Assembly: GCF_003569005.1 (NCBI RefSeq)
Contig: NZ_BCUR01000004.1
Coordinates: forward strand, 62,001-126,000
Direction of reading: 5' to 3'
Source: Vibrio superstes
GTDB lineage: Bacteria > Pseudomonadota > Gammaproteobacteria > Enterobacterales > Vibrionaceae
Length of the DNA stretch: 64,000 nt
The position numbers and the translations under genes are program-made. Below the pieces are notes generated by a model. That model saw only the letters and a program-made list of their open reading frames with translations. It searched no databases and had not been told where the DNA came from. This document shows positions 10,471-23,863 of this stretch, in pieces. Position 1 is the first letter of the stretch. Each line of letters begins with the position of its first letter.

Positions 10471-11025
10471 ATGAATAAGATCAACAACCAACTGTTTTCT
10501 TCTGAAGGGCATGCTCTAGAACAGCACTGCCCAAACTGCGGTAACCCTTTACAGATGCGCCATGGTAAACATGGTGCGTTTCTTGGTTGCACTCAATATC
10601 CTGCTTGTGACTATATAAAGCCTTTGCATCAAGCGTCAGGGCAGATACTAAAACCTCTTGGTGTGCCTTGTCCGGATTGTGGCGATGAGCTTGTGCTAAG
10701 ACAGGGTCGCTATGGCATGTTTATCGGCTGCTCGAGTTATCCTGAGTGTCACTATATTGGCAGTATGGATGAGCCCGAAGACCACAGTGTTGAGTCTTTT
10801 TCTTGCCCAGAGTGCAATAAAGGGCATTTGATAGAGAGGAAGTCGCGATTTGGCAAGGCATTCTATGCCTGTGACCAATATCCTAAGTGCCAATTCTCTA
10901 TTAACAATGAACCCAAACAAGGAACATGCCAAGAGTGCGGCTTCAAGCTACTGGTGGTTAAGAAGAGCGGTGAGAAAAGCAGTTTGCTGTGTGCAAGCCG
11001 CAAGTGCCAAGTAAAACAGCAATAG
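10471..11025 (+). CDS. yrdD: YrdD, topoisomerase-type zinc-finger protein
   Basis: The 184-residue protein contains four C4 zinc ribbons of the kind found at the C-terminus of topoisomerase I, for example CPNCGNPLQMRHGKHGAFLGC, CPDCGDELVLRQGRYG and CPECNKGHLIERKSRFG, with a final CQECGF segment. It probably binds nucleic acid; the biological role is unknown. I use the ATG giving MNKINNQLFSSEGH, because the longer frame overlaps smg by 65 bases. The order dprA-smg-yrdD matches E. coli. Confidence 0.9.
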   Translation: MNKINNQLFSSEGHALEQHCPNCGNPLQMRHGKHGAFLGCTQYPACDYIKPLHQASGQILKPLGVPCPDCGDELVLRQGRYGMFIGCSSYPECHYIGSMDEPEDHSVESFSCPECNKGHLIERKSRFGKAFYACDQYPKCQFSINNEPKQGTCQECGFKLLVVKKSGEKSSLLCASRKCQVKQQ

Positions 11026-11044
11026 AGTCGCACTAAGAAACAAT

Positions 11045-11076
11045 AAAAAAGGAGGCGTTAGCCTCCTTAGTTTTTT
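11045..11076. terminator. Bidirectional terminator between yrdD and purK
   Basis: AAAAAAGGAGGC and GCCTCCTTAGTTTTTT form a hairpin with a GTTA loop between two convergent genes. A T-rich tail is present in each direction. Confidence 0.88.
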
Positions 11077-11090
11077 AAGTTCTGTTCAGA

Positions 11091-12206
11091 TTACTTCTGA
11101 TGCAGTGCTGGAAAGGCATCGGCGTCAAGCCACTGAGCAATAGATTGTAGCTGTTGCTCTAAGTCTGCTTGGTCATTGCCACACACGTTAATGTGTCCCA
11201 TCTTACGACCAGGACGCTTTTCTTTGCCATACCAATGAATGTGAGCTTGGCTCATGCTGAGTAACTCTTCGGCAAGAGTATCTTCACCTAGAATATTTAT
11301 CATTGCCGTAGGGCGAAGTGCTTTAGTGCTTCCTAGAGGAAGGCCACATACAGCGCGCATATGGTTTTCAAACTGACAAGTCTCAGCGCCTTGTTGTGTC
11401 CAGTGACCAGAGTTGTGAACGCGTGGTGCGATCTCATTGACCATCAATTGACCCTGAACGTCAAAAAACTCTAACGCCAACACGCCAACATAATCTAGAC
11501 ATTCCGCTACAGCAGTAAACATCTGTTTTGCTTGAGCTTGAAGCTCTGGCTCGTCGATGGCAGTAGAAAGGCTCAATACACCATTGGTGTGTACATTCTC
11601 AGCTAGCGGGTATACCGCAATCTCACCATGCTTGTTTCTAGCACCGATCAAAGACACTTCACGATCAAACCCAACAAACTCTTCAGCAATAATGGCCTGC
11701 GCTTCAGAAGAGGCTATACACTCCTCCATTTCAGCCCATACTGCTTGAGCCGTCGAGCGGTCTTTTAAACGCCATTGACCCTTTCCATCGTATCCACCTA
11801 GCGTGCTCTTAAGCACCATAGGTAAACCAACGTAGTCGATAGCGTTTTCAAAGTCTTGTCGGGTGCGAATAAGAGAGTACTTAGCATTCGCGACTCCAGC
11901 CTTATCTAGCAGCGCTTTTTCGATACGGCGGTCGCCACCGGTTTTAATGGCTTCTGCACTTGGCAGTAATTTGCCACTGGCTTGGCAAGCATCCAGTACT
12001 GGATGTGGAACATGCTCAAACTCTGCAGTGATGACATCAGCCTGTTCGATAGCAGCTTGTAACCCGCTACCTAACTTAGTTTGAGTGATAGGTTCAACAA
12101 TAGATTCGCTGTTGACATCAAAAGCTATGGTCTTGATATTCAGTGGGGCGGCAGCCAGCGCCATCATGCGAGCTAACTGTCCGGCACCTAAAACTAAAAC
12201 TTGCAC
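11091..12206 (-). CDS. purK: 5-(carboxyamino)imidazole ribonucleotide synthase PurK
   Basis: This ATP-grasp enzyme of purine synthesis converts AIR and bicarbonate to N5-CAIR. The N-terminus [22 protein letters not shown] is the PurK Rossmann motif, and later [16 protein letters not shown] and [14 protein letters not shown] belong to the ATP-grasp core. I choose a GTG start, read as Met, 4 bases after the purE stop, with GGAGG upstream. A longer frame would overlap purE and add 11 unlike residues. This gives 371 residues against 355 in E. coli. It forms the purEK operon. Confidence 0.94.
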   Translation of the reverse strand: MQVLVLGAGQLARMMALAAAPLNIKTIAFDVNSESIVEPITQTKLGSGLQAAIEQADVITAEFEHVPHPVLDACQASGKLLPSAEAIKTGGDRRIEKALLDKAGVANAKYSLIRTRQDFENAIDYVGLPMVLKSTLGGYDGKGQWRLKDRSTAQAVWAEMEECIASSEAQAIIAEEFVGFDREVSLIGARNKHGEIAVYPLAENVHTNGVLSLSTAIDEPELQAQAKQMFTAVAECLDYVGVLALEFFDVQGQLMVNEIAPRVHNSGHWTQQGAETCQFENHMRAVCGLPLGSTKALRPTAMINILGEDTLAEELLSMSQAHIHWYGKEKRPGRKMGHINVCGNDQADLEQQLQSIAQWLDADAFPALHQK

Positions 12207-12210
12207 GGTA

Positions 12211-12696
12211 TTAATCCTCCGCTGGGTTCGGATTAGCAAGTACTGTATCGGTTTGTTCCTTGCGGAAAGCTTCTACTTTTGCCATTACTTCAGGAACGTG
12301 AGTACCAATGATCTGTGCCGCTAGAATACCTGAATTTGCTGCACCCGCTTCACCGATAGCCAGTGTACCTACCGCAATGCCTTTTGGCATTTGAACGATA
12401 GACAGCAAAGAGTCCATGCCTTTTAGAGCACGAGATTGAACCGGAACACCTAGAACAGGAAGGCTAGTAAATGCTGCACACATACCAGGAAGGTGAGCTG
12501 CACCGCCCGCGCCTGCAATAATGACTTTAATGCCGCGATCTTTTGCGCTATTTGCATAGTCCGCTAGTAGTTGTGGAGTACGGTGAGCTGAAACCACTTT
12601 AGTTTCGTAACTAACACCGAATTGGTCGAGCATCTCAGCGGCTAACTTCATCGTTGGCCAATCTGACTTAGAACCCATGATAATACCGACTTGCAT
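12211..12696 (-). CDS. purE: N5-carboxyaminoimidazole ribonucleotide mutase PurE
   Basis: The 161-residue class I PurE starts [17 protein letters not shown] and carries the active-site SAHRTP and [11 protein letters not shown] segments. It converts N5-CAIR, made by PurK, to CAIR in the cytoplasm as an octamer. It is first in purEK. A PurR-like box and a TATAAT -10 lie upstream, indicating purine repression as in E. coli. Confidence 0.97.
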   Translation of the reverse strand: MQVGIIMGSKSDWPTMKLAAEMLDQFGVSYETKVVSAHRTPQLLADYANSAKDRGIKVIIAGAGGAAHLPGMCAAFTSLPVLGVPVQSRALKGMDSLLSIVQMPKGIAVGTLAIGEAGAANSGILAAQIIGTHVPEVMAKVEAFRKEQTDTVLANPNPAED

Positions 12697-12747
12697 GTAA
12701 CGACTCCTAATTTAACTAGTTGAGCTTTGAATACCAATTTTGCGCGC

Positions 12748-12785
12748 ATTATACGGTTATTTTTTGAATAGGAAAACGTTTGCGT
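12748..12785 (-). promoter_or_regulatory. purEK promoter region with PurR-like operator
   Basis: On the minus strand TATAAT lies at 12753-12748. At 12770-12785 is AGGAAAACGTTTGCGT, which matches 14 of 16 bases of the perfect palindrome ACGCAAACGTTTGCGT. The box overlaps the expected -35 position, where bound PurR would block polymerase. PurR control of purEK is known in E. coli; here it is inferred. Confidence 0.8.
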
Positions 12786-12880
12786 CGGTTTGTTTTGCCG
12801 ATTTACAGGAAATGCTTACCAGCTAGGAATAGAATTTGTAAACTAAGTAGAAAGATAGTGTAGAAAAGGACACTCAAGGA

Positions 12881-13438
12881 ATGATGGTAATTGATCAAGC
12901 AGTTGATGCTCTGAAGCAAGGAAAGGTAATTGCATACCCCACTGAGGCTGTATTTGGAGTTGGATGCGATCCAGACGATGAGAAAGCGCTAGAAGCACTT
13001 ATCGAACTAAAGCAAAGAGACCCAAGCAAGGGACTAATCCTGATTGCAGCAAGCTTTGATCAGCTGTTGCCTTACGTTGATGTAAGTGCGTTATCTACAG
13101 AGCAATTAGATACGGTATTTAAAAGCTGGCCGGGACCTGTGACTTGGGTGATGCCCATCAGTAAAAAAGTCCATGAGTTGGTTCATGGGCAGTTTGATAG
13201 TGTTGCAGTAAGAGTAACAGACCATGAGATGGTGCAGCAGCTTTGCTTAGAATTTGGCAAACCCATTACCTCCACAAGTGCCAACCTATCCGGTTTGCCA
13301 CCCTGCCTGACTGTTGATGAGGTTGAAAGCCAGTTAGGGTCTGAAGATGTGTTTATCTTGCAAGGCGCTGTGGGCAACCGAAATAAACCCTCAGAAATAA
13401 AAGACGCACGATCTCTACAAGTATTAAGACAAGGATAA
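12881..13438 (+). CDS. tsaC: Threonylcarbamoyl-AMP synthase TsaC
   Basis: The 185-residue YrdC/Sua5-type enzyme makes threonylcarbamoyl-AMP from threonine, bicarbonate and ATP for tRNA t6A37 modification. It shows IAYPTEAVFGVGCDP, KGLILIA, WPGPVTWV and STSANLSG motifs and lacks the extra Sua5 C-terminal domain. Two tandem ATGs make the exact start uncertain by one codon. The hemF start follows directly after its stop, so tsaC-hemF-aroE-yrdB look co-transcribed. Confidence 0.94.
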   Translation: MMVIDQAVDALKQGKVIAYPTEAVFGVGCDPDDEKALEALIELKQRDPSKGLILIAASFDQLLPYVDVSALSTEQLDTVFKSWPGPVTWVMPISKKVHELVHGQFDSVAVRVTDHEMVQQLCLEFGKPITSTSANLSGLPPCLTVDEVESQLGSEDVFILQGAVGNRNKPSEIKDARSLQVLRQG

Positions 13439-14347
<909 letters not shown>

Positions 14348-14424
14348 TGCTTTTTCTTCGTCGTTATCAGTGATAGGTTCATAGCCAGTCGTTTTAATCA
14401 GTAGTAATTCAATCAGGTAGGAAG

Positions 14425-15258
14425 ATGAATCAGTCAATTGATCAGTATGTTGTTTTTGGGAACCCAATAAAGCAGAGCAAATCTCCCTTTATTCATACGC
14501 TGTTCGCGAGGCAGACTAACCAAAGCATCCACTATGCAACGCAATATGCTGAGGTTGGAGAGTTTACTCAGGCCGCGAAGACCTTTTTTATTGAAGGTGG
14601 TAAAGGGTGCAATGTGACAGCCCCTTTTAAGCATGACGCATACGAGTTTGCAGATCGATTAACTGAGCGGGCTAAACTAGCTGGTGCAGTGAATACATTG
14701 AAGAAGCTAGATGATGGCGAAATTATTGGTGATAACACCGATGGTGAAGGACTTGTGCAAGACCTGCTTCAGTATCAAGTGGTATTGAAAGGCGCTCGTA
14801 TTTTGATTATTGGTGCTGGTGGTGCAGTAAGAGGTGTGCTCAAGCAACTACTTGATCAAAAGCCAGCACAACTCGTCATCACAAATAGAACCTATAGCAA
14901 AGCGCAGTTGATGGTGGAGCAATTCAAACAGTACGGCCCAATTGAAGCGTTGCCAATTGAAGAAGTAGAAGAAAGCTTCGATGTGGTTATCAACTCTACC
15001 TCAGCAGGCCTAACCAAGGAATTACCTGAGATTTCTGCAACTATATTTTCATCTAATACAGTGAGCTATGACATGGTTTATGGCTCCGGTACTACGGTAT
15101 TTAATCAGTGGGCTAAAGATAATGGTGCAGTGAAGGCTTATGACGGGCTAGGGATGCTAGTTGGACAAGCAGCTGAGAGCTTTGTGTTGTGGAGAGGTAT
15201 TCGCCCAGGGGCGAAACAAGTGCTGCGTGAACTTCGTAAAAATCTAGAGGGCTCGTAA
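14425..15258 (+). CDS. aroE: Shikimate dehydrogenase
   Basis: The 277-residue enzyme reduces 3-dehydroshikimate with NADPH in aromatic amino acid synthesis. The substrate site appears as [12 protein letters not shown] and [18 protein letters not shown], including the catalytic lysine. The nucleotide-binding [11 protein letters not shown] is near residue 131, and the C-terminal [15 protein letters not shown] is typical. AGGAAG precedes the ATG. It is followed immediately by yrdB. Confidence 0.96.
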   Translation: MNQSIDQYVVFGNPIKQSKSPFIHTLFARQTNQSIHYATQYAEVGEFTQAAKTFFIEGGKGCNVTAPFKHDAYEFADRLTERAKLAGAVNTLKKLDDGEIIGDNTDGEGLVQDLLQYQVVLKGARILIIGAGGAVRGVLKQLLDQKPAQLVITNRTYSKAQLMVEQFKQYGPIEALPIEEVEESFDVVINSTSAGLTKELPEISATIFSSNTVSYDMVYGSGTTVFNQWAKDNGAVKAYDGLGMLVGQAAESFVLWRGIRPGAKQVLRELRKNLEGS

Positions 15259-15522
15259 TTGAATCAATCAATAATCTTTACTGATCAGCAAAGCTGGGAT
15301 GAGAATAGAAAAGCAGTGGTGTTTATAGGTCAGCAATCTGGAAACCTGATTGAGTGCTTAGTCTCTGCTGATTATTTAGGAAATCTCTGTCAATTACAGA
15401 TTGATGATGAAGCAATGGCTTTAAAGGTGTTCTCTGAATATCGCTTTGATCTGGAAGACCTAGCGGAAGAGCTGATCGAAGCGGAAGAGTTCAATCAGCT
15501 CGGGCAAATAGAAATTAATTAA
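15259..15522 (+). CDS. yrdB: YrdB family protein (DUF1488)
   Basis: The 87-residue acidic protein starts at a TTG placed right after the aroE stop and reads MNQSIIFTDQQSWDENRKAV. The N-terminal pattern (NQ-I-F-D---WDEN) and the FDLEDLAEELIE tail match the DUF1488 family, whose E. coli member YrdB also lies beside aroE. Function is unknown. GAGG within the end of aroE could serve as the ribosome site. Its 3' end overlaps the opposing yrdA gene by 8 bases. Confidence 0.85.
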   Translation: MNQSIIFTDQQSWDENRKAVVFIGQQSGNLIECLVSADYLGNLCQLQIDDEAMALKVFSEYRFDLEDLAEELIEAEEFNQLGQIEIN

Positions 15523-16063
15523 TATCGTGTACTTCGTTCAGGTAATCATTTTTGTTCTGTACGTAGTTATCAGCGGATTTAGAAAGAAAGGCTGCTTCTT
15601 GTTCTGTTAGGGGTCTTACCTGTTTTACTGGGCGCCCTACATAAAGGTAGCCACTTTCTAATGTCTTATTCGGTGGTACTAAGCTACCCGCTCCAATAAA
15701 CACATTGCTCTCTATTACTGCGCCATCAAGAATGGTGGTGCTCATACCGACCAAGACTCTATCTTTAATAGTGCATCCGTGTAGCATCACCAAATGCCCA
15801 ATTGTCACCTCATCACCAATGATGAGAGGGTATCCCTCAGGGTTATTCGCGTTTTTGTGAGTAACATGCAGTACAGAACCATCTTGAATGTTGGTGCGCT
15901 GACCAATGTGTATATGGTTAACGTCTCCTCTAGCTGCGACTTGTGGCCAAATACTAGAATCCGTACCAATCTTAACGTCGCCAACAACAACTGCAGAGTC
16001 ATCGATATAAACGCCAGGCTCAATAGAAGGCTTTATTCCTTTGTAGCTACGTAAAGAACTCAT
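15515..16063 (-). CDS. yrdA: Gamma-carbonic-anhydrase-like hexapeptide-repeat protein YrdA
   Basis: The 182-residue protein is a left-handed beta-helix of hexapeptide repeats (for example VVGDVKIGTDSSIWPQV, IGDEVTIGHLVMLHGC, VFIGAGSLV). Histidines at HVTH and GHLVMLHG fit the metal site of the gamma-carbonic anhydrase family. YrdA proteins bind metal, but a physiological carbonic anhydrase activity is not well established. It is convergent with yrdB, and its promoter side faces the rrn operon. Confidence 0.9.
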   Translation of the reverse strand: MSSLRSYKGIKPSIEPGVYIDDSAVVVGDVKIGTDSSIWPQVAARGDVNHIHIGQRTNIQDGSVLHVTHKNANNPEGYPLIIGDEVTIGHLVMLHGCTIKDRVLVGMSTTILDGAVIESNVFIGAGSLVPPNKTLESGYLYVGRPVKQVRPLTEQEAAFLSKSADNYVQNKNDYLNEVHDIN

Positions 16064-16177
16064 AGTTAAACTCCATCAAAACTGTATAAATATTGTTATC
16101 AAACTATCAAAAAAAGGCCCTTCTGGCCAATAGATGAACATACGGTACAAAAAGCTGAAATTCTTTGGAAAAAACGC

Positions 16178-16205
16178 TTGCCAATGTGACGAGCATCTCT
16201 ATAAT
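16178..16205 (+). promoter_or_regulatory. rrn promoter P1
   Basis: TTGCCA (16178-16183) and TATAAT (16200-16205) are separated by 16 bases. A GC-rich discriminator (GCGCCCC) follows, typical of stringently controlled rRNA promoters. An A-rich stretch upstream resembles an UP element. Confidence 0.8.
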
Positions 16206-16314
16206 GCGCCCCACTGACACGGCAACAGCGACAACGCTTTGCAGTGATTTAGTAGGCAAATTAGCCGAACCATTTGAGTTTAACTTCTCTTCGAAAATAA
16301 ATTCAAAAAAGTGT

Positions 16315-16342
16315 TTGACACTCTGGTTCAAAACGCTAGAAT
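16315..16342 (+). promoter_or_regulatory. rrn promoter P2
   Basis: TTGACA (16315-16320) and TAGAAT (16337-16342) are 16 bases apart, with the GC-rich GGCCGTCC just downstream and an A/T-rich upstream flank. It lies about 137 bases after P1, giving the common tandem arrangement. Confidence 0.82.
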
Positions 16343-16376
16343 GGCCGTCCACTTGAGAGGCAAGCCTCGATAGTAA

Positions 16377-16390
16377 GCTCTTTAACAATT
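16377..16390 (+). promoter_or_regulatory. rrn leader boxA antitermination site
   Basis: GCTCTTTAACAATT matches the boxA element to which NusB-S10 binds to make rRNA transcription resistant to Rho. A second copy lies before the 23S gene. Confidence 0.85.
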
Positions 16391-16495
16391 TAGACCTATC
16401 AATCTGTGTGGGCACTCGTTGATGATAATCGAAAAGATTTATCAATGAACTGAGTGACCAATACAATGATTTTTAATCATTGGCACAGTCAATTC

Positions 16496-16520
16496 ATTAT
16501 CGTTCTGTTGGAACGATAAT
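16496..16520 (+). other. rrn leader hairpin
   Basis: ATTATCGTTC and GAACGATAAT form a perfect 10 bp stem with a TGTTG loop between boxA and 16S. It is probably part of the structured leader that is cut off during processing. Confidence 0.5.
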
Positions 16521-16605
16521 AGCTTTAAAATTACTTCTTACTTTCGAGTAAGGAACAGTTTTGAAGTCAGTATTCATTGAGCCGGTCGCAAGACCAAAAA
16601 AACTT

Positions 16606-18158
<1,553 letters not shown>

Positions 18159-18227
18159 TACGATGATTACTCACGATGAGTGTCCACACAGATTGATATG
18201 GTTTAAAAAAGTTAAGAGTTTAATGTT

Positions 18228-18304
18228 GGGTCTGTAGCTCAGCTGGTTAGAGCGCTCGCCTGATAAGCGGGAGGTCGGTGGTTCAAGTCCACTCAGACCC
18301 ACCA
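18228..18304 (+). tRNA. ileT: tRNA-Ile (anticodon GAT)
   Basis: The 77-base cloverleaf has acceptor GGGTCTG/CAGACCC with encoded CCA, a GTTCAAGTC T-loop region and anticodon GAT at 18262-18264. It is the usual first tRNA of the 16S-23S spacer. Confidence 0.97.
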
Positions 18305-18344
18305 ATTTCTTTCCCAAAAGAGGTTGGATAAAACATTAAGTTTT

Positions 18345-18420
18345 GGGGCTATAGCTCAGCTGGGAGAGCGCCTGCCTTGCACGCAGGAGGTCTGCGGTTC
18401 GATCCCGCATAGCTCCACCA
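18345..18420 (+). tRNA. alaT: tRNA-Ala (anticodon TGC)
   Basis: The 76-base cloverleaf has acceptor GGGGCTA/TAGCTCC, encoded CCA and anticodon TGC at 18378-18380. It pairs with tRNA-Ile in the spacer, the common rrn arrangement. Confidence 0.97.
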
Positions 18421-18754
18421 TCTTTAAGCGTATTTGCTTAAGTACTCTTAAAAATGGTTTTTTCCTTTATAGGAAACAAACTTGCTCTTTAACAATTTGG
18501 AAAGCTGACGAATAGTATTTGATTAATACTATTCAAATTTAAAAGTTCTCAAATCCTAGTGTCTATTTATAGATGTTAGGTACCAACACACATTCAAGTG
18601 TTCTTGGGAATGTATCCTTGCCAGGATGCATTCAAATTTGAGTCCGGCAAAATCGAATGTTATCTCGCTCATAATAAAGAGATAACGCACCTTGGAAACG
18701 TCATACTACGTTGTAGCAAACGTATTGCGTAAGCAAGACCCTTTGGGGTTGTAT
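18421..18754 (+). other. tRNA-Ala to 23S spacer with boxA
   Basis: No gene is seen in this 334-base spacer. It contains boxA TGCTCTTTAACAATTT at 18483-18498 and pairing sequences near the 23S 5' end that would form the RNase III processing stem with the region after 23S. Confidence 0.75.
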
Positions 18755-21644
<2,890 letters not shown>

Positions 21645-21735
21645 ACAACACCCAAGGGGTTTTGTGGACTCAAAGTAAGAACAGATTGAATGTGTATACG
21701 AACTTTTAAATATTAGCTTTCCGAATTTTAAAATT

Positions 21736-21855
21736 TGCTTGGCGACCATAGCATTGTGGACCCACCTGATTCCATGCCGAACTCAGAAGTGAAACACAAT
21801 AGCGCCGATGGTAGTGTGGGGTTTCCCCATGTGAGAGTAGGACATCGCCAGGCTT
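21736..21855 (+). rRNA. rrf: 5S ribosomal RNA
   Basis: The 120-base gene runs from TGCTTGGCGACC to GCCAGGCTT, whose ends pair, and contains CCGAACTCAGAAGTGAAAC and GATGGTAGTGTGGGG. It is the third rRNA of the operon. Confidence 0.97.
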
Positions 21856-21912
21856 TAAATTAAGTCCCTTTGAAGCAGTTAGTAAGACTTTAAAGAGATA
21901 AAAATTAGGTGC

Positions 21913-21989
21913 GGAGTGGTAGTTCAGTTGGTTAGAATACCGGCCTGTCACGCCGGGGGTCGCGGGTTCGAGTCCCGTCCACTCCGCCA
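21913..21989 (+). tRNA. aspT: tRNA-Asp (anticodon GTC)
   Basis: The 77-base cloverleaf has acceptor GGAGTGG/CCACTCC, encoded CCA and anticodon GTC at 21947-21949. It is a distal rrn tRNA as in many gammaproteobacteria. A terminator-like hairpin follows. Confidence 0.97.
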
Positions 21990-22001
21990 CTTATTTTAGA
22001 G

Positions 22002-22024
22002 AACCTCGCTTTGCGAGGTTTTTC
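22002..22024 (+). terminator. Terminator-like hairpin between tRNA-Asp and tRNA-Trp
   Basis: AACCTCGC and GCGAGGTT form a perfect 8 bp stem with a TTT loop, followed by a short TTT tail. It lies before tRNA-Trp. The antiterminated rrn transcript may read through it, or it may act partly. Confidence 0.65.
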
Positions 22025-22067
22025 TGAATCTGAAGTTTGGAAAAAACCAGACTCAGATCACGGTTTT

Positions 22068-22144
<77 letters not shown>

Positions 22145-22149
22145 TAATT

Positions 22150-22182
22150 AAGGCTCTAGCAGCAATGCTAGGGCCTTTTTTG
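22150..22182 (+). terminator. rrn operon terminator
   Basis: AAGGCTCTAGCA and TGCTAGGGCCTT form a 12 bp stem with one G-T pair and a GCAA tetraloop, followed by a T run. It ends the rrn-tRNA transcript. Confidence 0.9.
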
Positions 22183-22238
22183 CGTTTGGAAAACAGTAAA
22201 CACTTCTAGAAATACCCAATGATAGGATTAATCATGCC

Positions 22239-22279
22239 TTCGAATCTCCGGAGTGCCGGCTCAGTCCACCCCTGCCATA
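22239..22279 (+). pseudogene. Broken copy of the tRNA-Trp 3' end
   Basis: TTCGAATCTC (22239-22248) and TCCACCCCTGCCATA (22265-22279) repeat exactly the T-loop and acceptor/CCA segments of tRNA-Trp at 22122-22146. In the true gene they are contiguous; here 16 unrelated bases separate them. No 5' half is visible. It is a tRNA remnant, either from loss of a tandem tRNA copy or from past integration at the tRNA. Confidence 0.7.
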
Positions 22280-22288
22280 TCGAAGGCC

Positions 22289-22453
22289 TTATACCAATCG
22301 TACTAAATAACGGGTCATCCTAGCTTGTTAAAATACTCGATGACTGCGTTAGAATTTTTGATTGTAGAATAACTACTTATCAAAAAGTTCTGCCTTGTTA
22401 TCCAGCGTTTTTCCTACGCTATTTCTGACCACTTACTTACTGTGATTGGTATT
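22289..22453. repeat. Noncoding repeat-like element with inverted ends
   Basis: The left end TTATACCAATC and right end GATTGGTATTA share a 9-base inverted repeat (ATACCAATC). The roughly 165 bp between them has no coding frame. The ends and interior resemble a small nonautonomous element I recall as dispersed in Vibrio genomes, but only one copy is in this window. The rest of the gap up to 22628 shows nothing I can assign. Confidence 0.6.
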
Positions 22454-22628
22454 ACACAGACAAAATATAGAGAATTATCTTACTTGAGTCGTGGCAGTGA
22501 GTTCCTATTTAAACAGACTTCGTAAATCGAAATAGGCTATCTCTAATAGATATTTTGAGGCGAGCATTAGTGTGAATAGAGATGTTGCCATCTTACTGGA
22601 TGTACACATCCTTTCTAGCTGATAGCCG

Positions 22629-22655
22629 AAAAAAAGCCGCTGATAAACAGCGGCT
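22629..22655 (-). terminator. Terminator of the hemCDXY operon
   Basis: On the minus strand AGCCGCTG-TTTAT-CAGCGGCT is followed by a run of T. It lies 30 bases after the hemY stop. Confidence 0.9.
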
Positions 22656-22684
22656 CCAATCAAACATCAATAAGCTGAATCGAC

Positions 22685-23863
22685 TTACTTACTCAATAAC
22701 AGCAGTGCTTTTTGTGAGACTTCATTAGCGGCATTGGTGTAGTTCTGTTTGTGCAATGCGTTGGCAAGTTGCCCATAATCAATAGCATTAGGTCGGATCT
22801 TCAACGCTGACTCAAAGTAAGCCTGCGCATCACTCCAGTTGCCTTCGTTCATCAGTATCTGACCAATAACACTTTGTAGGTCGCCATTGTCCTTAAACTT
22901 CTTCTCTAGCCCCTTAAGGTGGCTCAATACAGGGTACCAATCGGTGATATGTAAGGTTGGAAACACATTCAGTAGTTCAGCCTTAGGTGACTTCTGGGTC
23001 GCTTCTTTCAGCACGGTGATCGCCGTTGAGTCTGCTCCGCGATTAATCAGTTCACTGGCAAAGGTCACGATGATCTTACTTTCAGACTTCATGTTTTTGC
23101 CTAAATGGTCCCAGTAGCGGACGATACCATCAACACCTTGTTGATTAGATAACTCTGAGATACGCCCCGCATGTGCTTGTACTGAAAGCTTGTGGTATTC
23201 GTCTTTATCTACCCCTTTCGCTTTCTTCAATATTGGAAGCAGATCCAATAAAGGCTGCCAGCAATCCAGTTGGATATAGCAGGTTTTTAGCAGGTTGAGC
23301 AGACGAGGGTTATCGGGGTAATCATGCCTTAGGCTTGATAGAACATCAAAGGCACTTGCAAAGTCACCCGCGGCCATCGCTTGCTTGCCCTTGGTTAGAC
23401 CTATAGCAAGATCTGCGCCTTGTTGTTTTGAAGCTAATTCAAAGTATTTATCTCGCTTGTCGTCTTTGCCTAGCTCGTGAGCAGCCTCAGCAGCGACCAG
23501 ATAACACAGCAATGGCATATCGTGCGAGTTAGACCAGCGAGTTACCTTTTTCTCTGCACTCTGCCAATCACCTTCAATCAACTTGATAATGCCTTCATTG
23601 GTCAGCCTACGAGCTTTTTTGAGCTTACGGTTACTAAACCAATTCCAGGTGGCGCTAGATGCTCGTATTGAACGCTTGATTAAGAACTCAGTAAAGAACA
23701 AGGCAATCAGAGCGCCGATAACGAAGATGACTAATGTGGTGACACTCATCTCAATAGTGTATTCAGCCAAAGAGATCAGTACATAGCCTTGTTGGCCTGA
23801 GAATTGGGTTCCTACGAAAAGACCAATCCCTAGCGCGATGAAAACAAACAGTATACGAATCAT
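22685..23863 (-). CDS. hemY: HemY, haem-operon TPR membrane protein
   Basis: The 392-residue protein has two N-terminal membrane segments (within residues 1-20 and about 40-65) and a long tetratricopeptide-like helical region, with repeats such as NWSDAQAYFESALKIRPNAIDYGQLANAL. It matches the gammaproteobacterial HemY of hemCDXY, which is not the protoporphyrinogen oxidase also called HemY; its precise function is unclear. It starts 4 bases inside the end of hemX and is the last gene of the operon. Confidence 0.93.
   Translation of the reverse strand: MIRILFVFIALGIGLFVGTQFSGQQGYVLISLAEYTIEMSVTTLVIFVIGALIALFFTEFLIKRSIRASSATWNWFSNRKLKKARRLTNEGIIKLIEGDWQSAEKKVTRWSNSHDMPLLCYLVAAEAAHELGKDDKRDKYFELASKQQGADLAIGLTKGKQAMAAGDFASAFDVLSSLRHDYPDNPRLLNLLKTCYIQLDCWQPLLDLLPILKKAKGVDKDEYHKLSVQAHAGRISELSNQQGVDGIVRYWDHLGKNMKSESKIIVTFASELINRGADSTAITVLKEATQKSPKAELLNVFPTLHITDWYPVLSHLKGLEKKFKDNGDLQSVIGQILMNEGNWSDAQAYFESALKIRPNAIDYGQLANALHKQNYTNAANEVSQKALLLLSK

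Noticed and set aside
12207..12239. Longer purK start
   Set aside because: It overlaps purE; the GTG after GGAGG gives the family N-terminus.
16116..16128. GGCC-CTTCT-GGCC hairpin with an A/T tract
   Set aside because: The stem is only 4 bp, too weak to call a terminator.
16107..16466. 119-codon minus-strand frame
   Set aside because: It lies across the rrn promoters and boxA, has no family resemblance, and is explained by the regulatory region.
21706..21990. 94-codon minus-strand frame across 5S and tRNA-Asp
   Set aside because: It is antisense to 5S and tRNA; this is a frame commonly mis-annotated as a protein.
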